Origin: Luteococcus sanguinis
GTDB taxonomy: Bacteria > Actinomycetota > Actinomycetes > Propionibacteriales > Propionibacteriaceae
NCBI RefSeq assembly: GCF_039527675.1
Contig: NZ_BAAAKI010000025.1
Coordinates: forward strand, 85,428-149,427
Direction: 5' to 3'
DNA: 64,000 nt
Under the pieces are notes generated by a model, which ran no database searches, was not told the DNA's origin, and saw only the letters and a program-made list of their open reading frames with translations. The position numbers and the translations under genes are program-made. Shown piece by piece: positions 27,667 through 35,562 of this stretch; position 1 is the first letter of the stretch, and each line of letters begins with the position of its first letter.

Positions 27667-28677
27667 ATGCGAACACAACACCCAGCACTGGCTGCAATGG
27701 TGCTGGCAGCTGCGATCGCGGCGCCCTATGGCGGCGTCGCGGCAGCGGCCCCCAGCCCACCCACTTCCCTTCAGGTACTGGCAGAACCGCGCCTCAATGC
27801 CAGCTTTGCGGGCCAGGGCAGCACCCTCTCGGTGACTGGGAAACTCGTGTCGGACACGGGGCGCCCGCTTGCTGGACGAACGATCCAACTGACCCTGGAC
27901 GGTGTGTGGCAGACGTCCCAGACCACTGCCCGAAATGGTTCGTTCAACTTTTCGCATCGGGTGCCGGCGGGCACTCCCGTGCGCAGCCACGAGGTGGTCG
28001 TCTCCACCGAACCGGTCACCGGCTGGACCGAGGCGACCGTCCACGGGAAGGTAACCGTCGGACGGCTGCGGACCGCCCGGTTGAGCGCGGCGATCAACAA
28101 CCCGCGCGGGCGTGCGTCCAGCAGCCTGGTGCTGTCGGGACGTGTGACCGACACGGCCGGAATGGCCCTGGCGGGCGTCTTCGTGCAGGGCCATTTCCCC
28201 GACGGCGAGTGGACGGACTCGTTCGCGACGGACGCCCAGGGACGGTTCTCGGGAAGCTTCACCATCCCTGCCGACAGCACCGTGGGAACGGCGACGATCC
28301 AGGTCGTGCTGGATGGTCTCAGCGGGTATGGCGCCAAGCCCGTCCCCGTGACCTATGCGGTGCTGCCCGGGAGCGCGAGCCCGTCTGCCCGTGCCGAGCC
28401 GAGCGCCACCGAGATGGCCTCCCCGGAGGCGATCGGCACGCTCGACCCTGACCTGAACCGCCCGACGGTCGCGAGCGCCCCCCCGGCTCCGGTGACCCCG
28501 CCGACGACACCACCGGCTGGTGGCGGGGTGGCTGCCGTCCCCGCTGGTGCGTGGGCGATGGCGGGGCTGGTGGGCATCGGGCTGGCCGTCTCGGTGGGGA
28601 TGCTCGGGCGCGGGATGGGCGATGAGGCCGGCGTCGAGGAAGAGGTCGAGGGACGCCTGATCGGCGGCCCCGACTAG
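27667..28677 (+). CDS. Secreted, membrane-anchored protein with two Ig-like / CarboxypepD-like repeats
   Basis: A 336-aa protein with a Sec signal peptide (first 28 residues, Ala-rich, cleavage near AAAAP). Two beta-sandwich units follow at about 40-125 and 135-225; each has the pattern 'sG.v.D..G.plAG..v...' of carboxypeptidase-regulatory or Ig-like folds. A Pro/Ala-rich stalk leads to a C-terminal transmembrane helix (about 295-315). No sortase motif is present. Likely an extracellular adhesion or structural protein; ligand unknown. GGGAGGA ribosome site. Confidence 0.7.
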   Translation: MRTQHPALAAMVLAAAIAAPYGGVAAAAPSPPTSLQVLAEPRLNASFAGQGSTLSVTGKLVSDTGRPLAGRTIQLTLDGVWQTSQTTARNGSFNFSHRVPAGTPVRSHEVVVSTEPVTGWTEATVHGKVTVGRLRTARLSAAINNPRGRASSSLVLSGRVTDTAGMALAGVFVQGHFPDGEWTDSFATDAQGRFSGSFTIPADSTVGTATIQVVLDGLSGYGAKPVPVTYAVLPGSASPSARAEPSATEMASPEAIGTLDPDLNRPTVASAPPAPVTPPTTPPAGGGVAAVPAGAWAMAGLVGIGLAVSVGMLGRGMGDEAGVEEEVEGRLIGGPD

Positions 28678-28680
28678 GGT
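28675..28680 (+). promoter_or_regulatory. -10 element formed by the preceding stop codon
   Basis: TAGGGT begins with the TAG stop of the upstream gene and ends six bases before the next ATG, giving the downstream gene a leaderless start of its own. Confidence 0.45.
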
Positions 28681-28686
28681 TGGGCC

Positions 28687-29550
28687 ATGTCTTCCGAGCA
28701 GTCCGAACCCGGCCCGCACATGTCCGAACCGTCAGCGCAGACGGCGCCGGGGAACGCCCCCTCGGACGGCTGGATGCGGCCGGAGCAGATGCGCGCCAGC
28801 AAGCCGACGAACCGGTTGCCGTGGGTGCTGGTGGCGATGCTGACCGCCTTGTCGATCGGACTCACTGGTCTGTTGTTCGCGCAGGGGCAGGAACTTCAGC
28901 GGCTGCGTAACCAGACCACGACGGCAACGCCGAGTGGGGCTGCTACCGGGGCAGTCGCGTCGGCCGCGCCCTCCACCCCGTCCGCCCAGGCCGTGGAGCT
29001 GATGAAGAAGCTGCCGCACCGCACACCGGGTGACCCGACCGCGATGGGGGAGGTGGACGCGCCGGTCGTCATGGTGACGTGGAGTGATTTCCGCTGCCCC
29101 TTCTGCTCGGTGTGGTCCCGGACGACCTTGGAGGAACTCAAGCCCTATGTTCGCTCCGGTTCGCTGCGCATCGAGCACCGCGACCTGGTGCTGTTCGGGG
29201 ACGAGTCACTGAACACCGCGAAGGCGGCGAGAGCGGCCGGGGAGCAGGAACGCTTCTGGCAGTTCTACGCGGCGGTGCATGACGAGGCCCCGACCAGTGG
29301 TCACCCCACCATCACCGAGAAGAACCTGCTCGCCTTTGCCGAGAAGGCAGGCGTGAACGACATGGTGCAGTTCAAGAAGGACTACGCCTCGGCCGAGATC
29401 GCGGCAGCCGTGAACAAGGACACCGCGGAGGCCCGCGAGATCGGGCTCACCGGGACGCCGTTCTTCATCATCAACACGACCCCGCTCTCGGGAGCGCAAC
29501 CCCTTGCCGTGTTCACCCAGGTGATCGAGGGCCACGGCGGCAGGAAGTAG
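28687..29550 (+). CDS. Membrane-anchored DsbA-family thiol-disulfide oxidoreductase
   Basis: A 287-aa protein: cytoplasmic N terminus, one transmembrane helix (about 45-65), a Ala/Thr/Pro linker, then a thioredoxin-like domain with an alpha-helical insert. The redox motif is Cys137-Pro-Phe-Cys140 in DFRCPFCS; the cis-Pro loop is GTPFFIIN near residue 258. It should oxidise or isomerise exported protein thiols. A CcdA-type electron carrier is encoded nearby on the opposite strand. Confidence 0.85.
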   Translation: MSSEQSEPGPHMSEPSAQTAPGNAPSDGWMRPEQMRASKPTNRLPWVLVAMLTALSIGLTGLLFAQGQELQRLRNQTTTATPSGAATGAVASAAPSTPSAQAVELMKKLPHRTPGDPTAMGEVDAPVVMVTWSDFRCPFCSVWSRTTLEELKPYVRSGSLRIEHRDLVLFGDESLNTAKAARAAGEQERFWQFYAAVHDEAPTSGHPTITEKNLLAFAEKAGVNDMVQFKKDYASAEIAAAVNKDTAEAREIGLTGTPFFIINTTPLSGAQPLAVFTQVIEGHGGRK

Positions 29551-29613
29551 TAGCTGGCCACAGGGACCCCTCGGCGAGTGTTGGCCGGGCTCCCGGGCTC
29601 GCCCCCTCGGGAA

Positions 29614-30234
29614 CTACTCGACGGCGGTGACGAAGGTCTGGCAGCGCTCCCGCAGGCTGCCCAACGGACCGCCGGTGAAGGCGTCCCCGACCAACGCAGC
29701 GTCCAACATCACGAAGGCGGCGCCGTTCTCGACCCAGCGACGGGCGGAGTAGGCACCCAGACCCCCGCGAGCGCCCAGCACGACGCCCGGGGTCAGGTCG
29801 GCCAGGAACTCCGGGTAGGACGCCCCCATCACCTCGGCCGGGGCGACGACCACCGCGTCCACGCCCGTCGAGGCCGTCGCTCGGATCTCGGTGGGGGTCA
29901 GCGCCAGGCCGACCACCGCACGTCCGGCGTCGTGGATGCGGGCGACGATCCCAGCGTCCACCCAGCGCGGCATCACGACTGGCGCGGGGCCGGCCAGCAC
30001 CTCGTCCAGCTGGTCGAGTTCGACGTCGTGCGCGATGAAGGTGGCTCGGGGACCGAAGATGGCCGCCAGCCGGGCGAGGTCGTCCGCGCGTCCGGCGGGC
30101 AGGCTGAACACGCGGATGCCCTCCTGCACCATCACCTCGATCGCGCCGACCAGCGAACCGGTGGCCGCCTGCGGCACCAGCGCGCAGATCTTCGTGTCGA
30201 GCAGTGCGGCGGGCAGGCGGGTCTCAGTCTCCAT
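29614..30234 (-). CDS. KDPG-aldolase-like protein lacking the catalytic lysine
   Basis: A 206-aa (beta/alpha)8-type protein that resembles 2-keto-3-deoxy-6-phosphogluconate aldolase (Eda): TKICALVPQA, the mid-barrel FIAHDVEL, and GARGGLGAYSARRWVENGA matching the phosphate-binding end. The position where Eda has the Schiff-base Lys (K-x-FPAE) reads VVVAPAEVMG, without Lys, and the usual EVTLR glutamate is also absent. So normal aldolase chemistry is unlikely. The start ATG overlaps the end of the CcdA gene by 11 bp, so the two are translationally coupled. Confidence 0.6.
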   Translation of the reverse strand: METETRLPAALLDTKICALVPQAATGSLVGAIEVMVQEGIRVFSLPAGRADDLARLAAIFGPRATFIAHDVELDQLDEVLAGPAPVVMPRWVDAGIVARIHDAGRAVVGLALTPTEIRATASTGVDAVVVAPAEVMGASYPEFLADLTPGVVLGARGGLGAYSARRWVENGAAFVMLDAALVGDAFTGGPLGSLRERCQTFVTAVE

Positions 30235-31075
30235 GCGGCAATCCTGCCCGATCGCGTTCGTCCAACCACACCCAGGCCAGCCCGCCGGCCAGCAGCACGA
30301 CGCCGACCAGCACGCCCACGGCGGCGCCGGTGCCGCCGAGCCCATGGATCCAGTTCTCCAGCCGGTACTGGCGATCGGCGTCGAGCAACCCGCCCGCCGT
30401 GCCGCCGGTGATCAGCAGGAAGCCGCCCAGCGCGACGAAGACCAGTCCGGTGATGATCTGGGTGACGGTGGTAATGAGCGGCCCGATGCCGCCGATCGGC
30501 CCGAAGGTGACCGGACGCGGGCGCAGCCAGCTGCGGCGGGACAGCCCGAGACGGTCCCAGACCAGCGCGAGCAGGAACAACGGCACCACCATCCCCAACG
30601 CGAAGGTGGCCATCAGGAGGGCGGCATGGACGGGTGATCCGCCCATCGCGGCCATGGTGAGCACCGAGCCGAGGATGGGCCCGGTGCAGCCGGTGGCCAG
30701 GCCATAGCTGGCGCCAAGGGTCCAGATCGCCAGTGGGGTGGCCGGGTCGAGACGGTTGGCGCGGGTCCCGGCACCGGGCAGGCGCAGGGAGAAGCCAGCG
30801 GCGGTGACCAGCCCCAGTGCCAGCAACACCACGGCGCCCACGCGCAGGAGTTGCTGGGGGTTGATCGGGAGCGCCTGCCCCAGTGAGCCGGCGAGCACAC
30901 CCAGGGGAACCATCGTGCAGAGCAGGCCGAACCAGAACAGGACGCAGCGCCCGACCAGGGTTCCGGTACGGGTGAAGGCAAAGGCGAAGAAGCTGGGCAG
31001 CAACAAGGCCGCGCACGGGCTGAAGAGGGCCGCGACGCCGCCGAGGAAGGCCACCACGAAGCTGGTCTGCTGCAC
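30224..31075 (-). CDS. ccdA: CcdA-family cytochrome c biogenesis / thiol-electron transfer protein
   Basis: A 283-aa polytopic protein with about seven transmembrane helices. The two membrane-embedded cysteines typical of CcdA/DsbD are visible: FSPCAALLLP near residue 20 and TGCTGPIL near residue 115. It carries electrons across the membrane to exported thiol proteins; the DsbA-like protein 700 bp away is a plausible partner. It is followed without gap by the KDPG-aldolase-like gene. Confidence 0.85.
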   Translation of the reverse strand: MQQTSFVVAFLGGVAALFSPCAALLLPSFFAFAFTRTGTLVGRCVLFWFGLLCTMVPLGVLAGSLGQALPINPQQLLRVGAVVLLALGLVTAAGFSLRLPGAGTRANRLDPATPLAIWTLGASYGLATGCTGPILGSVLTMAAMGGSPVHAALLMATFALGMVVPLFLLALVWDRLGLSRRSWLRPRPVTFGPIGGIGPLITTVTQIITGLVFVALGGFLLITGGTAGGLLDADRQYRLENWIHGLGGTGAAVGVLVGVVLLAGGLAWVWLDERDRAGLPHGD

Positions 31076-31151
31076 GTCCCGAAGGCTATCGGGGGATGGT
31101 TGTCAGCCCGCCGACGCCACCTTTTCCCGGTCCATGACAGCATGGAGCGCA

Positions 31152-33686
31152 ATGAACCTCCTCGAGCACCTTCCCGCCGCGGGCGACCGCGGCCCCGACG
31201 CCCTCTACGCCGCCTTCACCGACTGGACCACCAGCCGCGGGATCAGCCTGTACCCGCACCAGAAGGAGGCGATCCTGGAGATCCTGAGCGGCAACAATGC
31301 GATCGTCATGACCCCGACCGGCTCGGGCAAGTCGCTGATCGCGCTGGCGGCGCACTTCGCTGCCGTCGCCGAGGGGCACCGCACCTGGTACACCGCGCCG
31401 ATCAAGGCCCTGGTCAGCGAGAAGTTCTTCGCGCTGTGTGATGCCTTCGGCGCCGAGAACGTCGGCATGGTCACCGGTGACGCGTCGGTGAACCAGGACG
31501 CGCCGATCATCTGCGCCACCGCGGAGATCCTGGCGAACCTGGCGTTGCGCGAGGGACGCACGGCCGACGTCGGCCAGGTCGTGATGGACGAGTTCCACTT
31601 CATCGCCGACCCCGACCGCGGGTGGGCCTGGCAGGTCGGCGTCCAGGAACTGCCGCAGGCGCAGTTCGTCATCATGTCGGCCACTCTCGGCGACGTCACC
31701 CAGTTGTGCGACGACCTGACGCGCCGCACCGGACGCGAGACCGCCGTCATCGCGGACGCCATCCGCCCGGTCCCGCTGGTCTACACCTGGGCGATGACGC
31801 CCATCCACGAGACCGTCGAGGAACTCGTCAAGACCCACCAGGCGCCGGTGTACATCGTCCACCAGACCCAGGCCGCTGCCCTGGAGCGCGCGCAGTCGCT
31901 GCTGTCGGTGACCCTGGTGAACACCGCCGAGAAGCACGAGATCGTCGACGCGATGGGCCACTTCCGGTTCGCCGGCGGCTTCGGCAAGACGCTGGAGAAG
32001 CTCGTCCGGGCAGGGATCGGCGTGCACCACGCCGGGATGCTCCCCCGCTACCGGAGGCTGGTCGAGACGCTTGCCCAGCGTGGCCTGCTGAAGGTGATCT
32101 GCGGCACCGACACCTTGGGCGTCGGCATCAACGTCCCCATCCGCACGGTGCTGTTCACCGCGTTGACGAAGTTCGACGGACGACGCGTGCGGACGCTGCG
32201 TTCGCGGGAGTTCCACCAGATCGCCGGACGTGCGGGGCGGGCCGGTTTCGACACCACCGGTTATGTCGTCGCGCAGGCACCCGAGCACGTGATCGAGAAC
32301 GAGCGACTGCTGGCCAAGGCCGGCGACGACCCGAAGAAGCAGCGCAAGGTGGTGCGCAAGAAGCCGCCGGAGGGTTTCGTCAGCTGGACCGAGGAGGGCT
32401 TCCATCGGCTGATCGGCTCCACCCCCGAGACGCTGCACGCGCGAATGCGGATCACGCACGCGATGCTGTTGAACCTGCTGGAGCGCGACGAGCCGATCAC
32501 CGAGTCGGTGGTCTCACTGGTGCAGGGGGCGGTGTCGGATCCCAAGGCCCAGAGGCAGTTGCTGCGCCGGGCCCTGCAGATCGGACGCTCCCTGATCGAG
32601 GCCGGGATCGTCGTCGCGCACCATGAGCCGGGCAAGCCGACCCGCTACGAGCTGGACGTCGACCTGCAGTCGAACTTCGCGTTGAACCAGCCGTTGTCGG
32701 CGTTCGCGATGGCGGCCTTCGAGCTGCTGGACGAGGACTCGCACACCTACCCGCTCGACCTGGTCAGCGTCATCGAGTCGACGCTGGAGGACCCGATGCC
32801 GATCCTGCTGCAGCAGCAGTTCCGGGCGCGTGGGGAGGCCGTCGCGGAGATGAAGGCGGACGGCTATGAGTACGAGGAGCGGATGGCGGCGCTGGAGGAG
32901 GTCACCTGGCCCAAGCCGCTCGAGGAGCTGCTGCAGCACGCGCTGACCGTCTACGCCGCCGCGCATCCTTGGCTGGCCGAGGCGCAGCTGAGCCCCAAGT
33001 CGATCGTCCGGGAAATGTTCGAGCGGGCGATGACCTTCGGTGAGTACGTCGCCTTCCACAAGATCGAGCGGGTCGAGGGGCTGCTGCTGCGCTACCTCAG
33101 CGATGCCTACCGGGCGCTGCGGCACAGCGTCCCCGAGCGCTTCGTCACCGAGGAACTGGAAGACCTGGTCGAGTGGCTGGGCGAGGTGATCCGGCTGACC
33201 GACAGCTCGTTGTTGGACGAGTGGGAGGCGCTGACCGACCCGGACGCCGATGCCGAGGCCCGGTTGAAGGCGCTGACGCACCCGACGGCGCCACAGCGTC
33301 CGGTGACCGGGAACGCGCGGGCCTTCCGGGTGCTGGTGCGCAATGCGATGTTCCGGCACGTGGAGCTGATGGCCGACGACCTGGTCGACGAGCTGGCTGA
33401 GCTGGATGCTCGCGATCCGCAGGTCGTGATGACCGCGGATGCCTGGGACAAGGCCCTGGGTGCCTACTGGGACGACCACGACGAGATCGGTCTGGACGGG
33501 GACGCGCGCGGCCCGAAGCTGTTCGTCGTCGAGGAGTTCGGACGGACCTGGCGGGTGGCGCAGATCATCGCCGACCCCGAAGGCGACCACGACTGGCAGC
33601 TGCACGCCTCCATCGACCTGGACGCGTGTGACGAGGCCGGCGAGCTGGTGTTGCACGTGCTCGGTTTCGCCCGGGTGGATTCGTAG
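31152..33686 (+). CDS. DEAD/DEAH-box RNA helicase with DUF3516
   Basis: An 844-aa SF2 helicase. Motif I TPTGSGKS (near residue 55), motif II DEFHF (near 146), motif III SAT and motif VI HQIAGRAGRAG (near 356) are intact. The C-terminal half is the DUF3516 region found in actinobacterial Ski2/Mtr4-like helicases. It probably unwinds RNA in ribosome or mRNA processing; the partner is not known. The start at 31152 is chosen because GGAG is just upstream and the helicase domain begins there. Confidence 0.92.
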   Translation: MNLLEHLPAAGDRGPDALYAAFTDWTTSRGISLYPHQKEAILEILSGNNAIVMTPTGSGKSLIALAAHFAAVAEGHRTWYTAPIKALVSEKFFALCDAFGAENVGMVTGDASVNQDAPIICATAEILANLALREGRTADVGQVVMDEFHFIADPDRGWAWQVGVQELPQAQFVIMSATLGDVTQLCDDLTRRTGRETAVIADAIRPVPLVYTWAMTPIHETVEELVKTHQAPVYIVHQTQAAALERAQSLLSVTLVNTAEKHEIVDAMGHFRFAGGFGKTLEKLVRAGIGVHHAGMLPRYRRLVETLAQRGLLKVICGTDTLGVGINVPIRTVLFTALTKFDGRRVRTLRSREFHQIAGRAGRAGFDTTGYVVAQAPEHVIENERLLAKAGDDPKKQRKVVRKKPPEGFVSWTEEGFHRLIGSTPETLHARMRITHAMLLNLLERDEPITESVVSLVQGAVSDPKAQRQLLRRALQIGRSLIEAGIVVAHHEPGKPTRYELDVDLQSNFALNQPLSAFAMAAFELLDEDSHTYPLDLVSVIESTLEDPMPILLQQQFRARGEAVAEMKADGYEYEERMAALEEVTWPKPLEELLQHALTVYAAAHPWLAEAQLSPKSIVREMFERAMTFGEYVAFHKIERVEGLLLRYLSDAYRALRHSVPERFVTEELEDLVEWLGEVIRLTDSSLLDEWEALTDPDADAEARLKALTHPTAPQRPVTGNARAFRVLVRNAMFRHVELMADDLVDELAELDARDPQVVMTADAWDKALGAYWDDHDEIGLDGDARGPKLFVVEEFGRTWRVAQIIADPEGDHDWQLHASIDLDACDEAGELVLHVLGFARVDS

Positions 33687-33758
33687 TTCGTCGCGAACTG
33701 CTGTTGGTTCGGCTCGTCTGGTCCTAGGCTCGTCGTGAGCGACCACCGAGGAGGAAAC

Positions 33759-34223
33759 ATGGAGCTGACCAGCACCTCGATCCCTGCCGGGACGAACATC
33801 GACCTGCGGTACGCCGAGCAGGGAGCGGGCGGTGAGAACGTCCGTCCGGCCCTGGCGTGGAGCGATGCGCCGGAGGGGACGAAGAGTTTCGCGATCACCT
33901 GCTACGACCCGGACGCCCCGACCGGCTCGGGCTGGTGGCACTGGGTCGCCGTGGACATCCCCGCGGACGTGACCTCGCTGGAGGAGGGCGCCGAACTGCC
34001 GTCGTCGGTACGGGAGTGGGTCAACGACTACGGCTATGTGGGCTACGGCGGCCCGTGCCCGCCACCCGGACCCGCGCACCACTACGTCTTCACCGTCTAC
34101 GCGATGCCGACCGAGAAGTTGGACGTGCCCGACGACGCCCCCAGTGCGCCGCTGCGGTTCACGATTCTGGCGCAGGCGCTGGACGAGGCGAGCTTCACCG
34201 GCCTGTTCGCGCTGCAGAGCTGA
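33759..34223 (+). CDS. YbhB/YbcL family PEBP-like protein
   Basis: A 154-aa phosphatidylethanolamine-binding-protein fold. DPDAPTGSGWWHWV carries the conserved DPDxP and the ligand-pocket residues; GYGGPCPPPGPAHHYVF is the second PEBP signature. Full length for the family. Strong GAGGAGG ribosome site. Its role in bacteria is poorly defined; possible small-anion or lipid head-group binding. Confidence 0.88.
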   Translation: MELTSTSIPAGTNIDLRYAEQGAGGENVRPALAWSDAPEGTKSFAITCYDPDAPTGSGWWHWVAVDIPADVTSLEEGAELPSSVREWVNDYGYVGYGGPCPPPGPAHHYVFTVYAMPTEKLDVPDDAPSAPLRFTILAQALDEASFTGLFALQS

Positions 34224-34281
34224 GTTCGCAGGCTGGTTCAGCGGGCGACAAGAACCTCTGGACGCTGGGCGGCGCACCCCC

Positions 34282-34287
34282 TAGCGT
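34282..34287 (+). promoter_or_regulatory. -10 element before the micro-ORF chain
   Basis: TAGCGT lies five bases before the first ATG of the tandem repeats, so the transcript would begin at or next to that ATG. Confidence 0.45.
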
Positions 34288-34290
34288 CAA

Positions 34291-34332
34291 CCATGACGGC
34301 ACAACCATGACGACACAACCATGACGACACAA
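34291..34332 (+). repeat. Three tandem 14-bp repeats, each an overlapping micro-ORF
   Basis: Units CCATGACGGCACAA (34291-34304) and twice CCATGACGACACAA (34305-34318, 34319-34332). Each encodes a five-residue frame ending in TGA: MTAQP at 34293-34310, MTTQP at 34307-34324 and MTTQP at 34321-34338. Each TGA overlaps the next ATG (ATGA), and the last overlaps the ATG at 34335 of the downstream gene. The order of frames is dictated by the 14-bp period. Confidence 0.9.
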
Positions 34333-34349
34333 CCATGAAGGGAACGACC

Positions 34350-34544
34350 ATGAGCGAGCACACGCCCGACGGCAGCTACAACGAGGCCGAGCGCACTGAC
34401 GTCGAGCTGGACCAGACCGGCTACCGCAACACCAAGCGCGACGAGACCCACGTCGACCAGACGGGCTACAAGGGCGTCACGCGCGGCGTGGTGCACCACG
34501 AGCACGCGCACAACGACGGCACCGTGAAGAACGACGAGCACTGA
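34350..34544 (+). CDS. Small acidic hydrophilic protein, unknown function
   Basis: A 64-aa protein rich in Asp, Glu, His and Thr with no hydrophobic segment. Two similar blocks are visible: 'VELDQTGYRNTKRDE' and 'THVDQTGYKGVTRG', so DQTGY is duplicated. A His-rich tail (HHEHAHNDG) could bind metal. The AAGGGA before the ATG at 34350 favours this start; an in-frame ATG at 34335 adds five residues and is the one reached by the micro-ORF chain. No family is recognised. Confidence 0.65.
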   Translation: MSEHTPDGSYNEAERTDVELDQTGYRNTKRDETHVDQTGYKGVTRGVVHHEHAHNDGTVKNDEH

Positions 34545-34557
34545 GTTCTCAGCACCC

Positions 34558-34607
34558 CGGACTGGGTGGAGTTACTGCCGTAGTTGGCAGGAACCCCACC
34601 CAGTCCG
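34558..34607 (+). terminator. Strong hairpin terminator
   Basis: CGGACTGGGTGG (34558-34569) pairs perfectly with 34596-34607, and the inner bases GTTACTGCC/GGCAGGAAC continue the stem with one mismatch. It starts 13 bp after the stop of the small acidic protein. Confidence 0.8.
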
Positions 34608-34887
34608 TCGTCGTTGGGCGCTGTCAGCCCTGCACCTGGTCACCGAGAGCATGGACGTGCTGCAGCCCCCTGGGTGGCGTCGGCGCGTGTCGTCGCGAAT
34701 CGGTGCTTGCCAGTGGTGCTGATCAGCGACAGCACCTGCCCGGCACCGAGCGGGACGACGGACTCGACGCCCTTCACCGGATCGGCTTGACGCCGGATGA
34801 CGGATCAGGCGAGGTGCCCTCGACGATGACCCCTTCCGAGGTCCAGCCGTCGAGTGCCACGTCCAACCCCTCGAGTGAGGTTTGTGG
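34608..34887. other. Gene-poor left margin of the island; possible coding remnant
   Basis: No complete gene is seen. On the minus strand a stop-bounded frame of about 50 codons (roughly 34640-34800) reads like protein (PVKGVESVVPLGAGQVLSL), but it has no start, no ribosome site and no family that I recognise, and a neighbouring frame also looks partly coding. It may be the frameshifted end of a lost gene at the junction between core and island DNA. Confidence 0.35.
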
Positions 34888-35562
34888 TTACGTCGTGGGC
34901 GTCATCAGCGCGTGGAGCAATGATTGTGATTTCGTGACCCAGCCGACGATGCCGCCCTGCGCGCTGATCATGGCCAGGGCATGTTCGTGAAATTCGGGGA
35001 AGTATGAGGCGGTGCAGTCGGACAGAACGAGGCACTCGAATCCGCGGTCGTTGGCTTCGCGCGCGGTGGTCTGGACGCATACCTCTGTCGTGACTCCACA
35101 GATGACCAGCTGGGCGATGCCTTGGGCTCGAAGTATGGTTTCGAGGTCAGTGGCGTAGAAGGCCCCTTTGCCGGGCTTGTCCAGCACGACCTCCCCTGGG
35201 ATTGGGGCGAGTTCGTCGATGATTTCATGGCCTTCTTCCCCGCGGATGAGGACGCGTCCACGGGGGCCGGGGTCGCCGATTCGCAGCGTGCGCTTGCCGC
35301 GGTTGAGCTTCGAGGGGAAAAGGTCTGACAGGTCGGGCCGGTGTCCTTCTCGGGTGTGGATCACGGGTCGGCCTGTTGACCGCCATGCTCCCAAGAGTGC
35401 GCGGGTGGGTTCGACCGAGGCACGCAGGGGGGTGACGTCGTTGCCCAGGGAGGCACCGAAACCGCCTTCCTCCATGAAGTCGCGCTGGAAGTCGATGCAC
35501 ACCAAGGCGGCACGATCCAGGTCGAACTCGAAGGGTGATGGGATAGCCCTGATCGTGGTCAT
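34888..35562 (-). CDS. Isochorismatase-family cysteine hydrolase (biuret/ureidoacrylate amidohydrolase type)
   Basis: A 224-aa hydrolase with the complete catalytic triad of the family: Asp24 in CIDFQRDF, Lys132 in KPGKGAF and Cys162 in GVTTEVCVQTT. Members that sit beside allophanate hydrolase genes hydrolyse biuret or similar ureido compounds to allophanate; here the stop of an allophanate-hydrolase-like gene overlaps this start (ATGA), so a biuret-type substrate is the best guess. An AGGAGG ribosome site is present and the gene looks intact. Confidence 0.8.
   Translation of the reverse strand: MTTIRAIPSPFEFDLDRAALVCIDFQRDFMEEGGFGASLGNDVTPLRASVEPTRALLGAWRSTGRPVIHTREGHRPDLSDLFPSKLNRGKRTLRIGDPGPRGRVLIRGEEGHEIIDELAPIPGEVVLDKPGKGAFYATDLETILRAQGIAQLVICGVTTEVCVQTTAREANDRGFECLVLSDCTASYFPEFHEHALAMISAQGGIVGWVTKSQSLLHALMTPTT

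Noticed and set aside
30738..31152. N-terminal 138-codon extension of the DUF3516 helicase
   Set aside because: Overlaps ccdA antisense; helicase homology and ribosome site begin at 31152.
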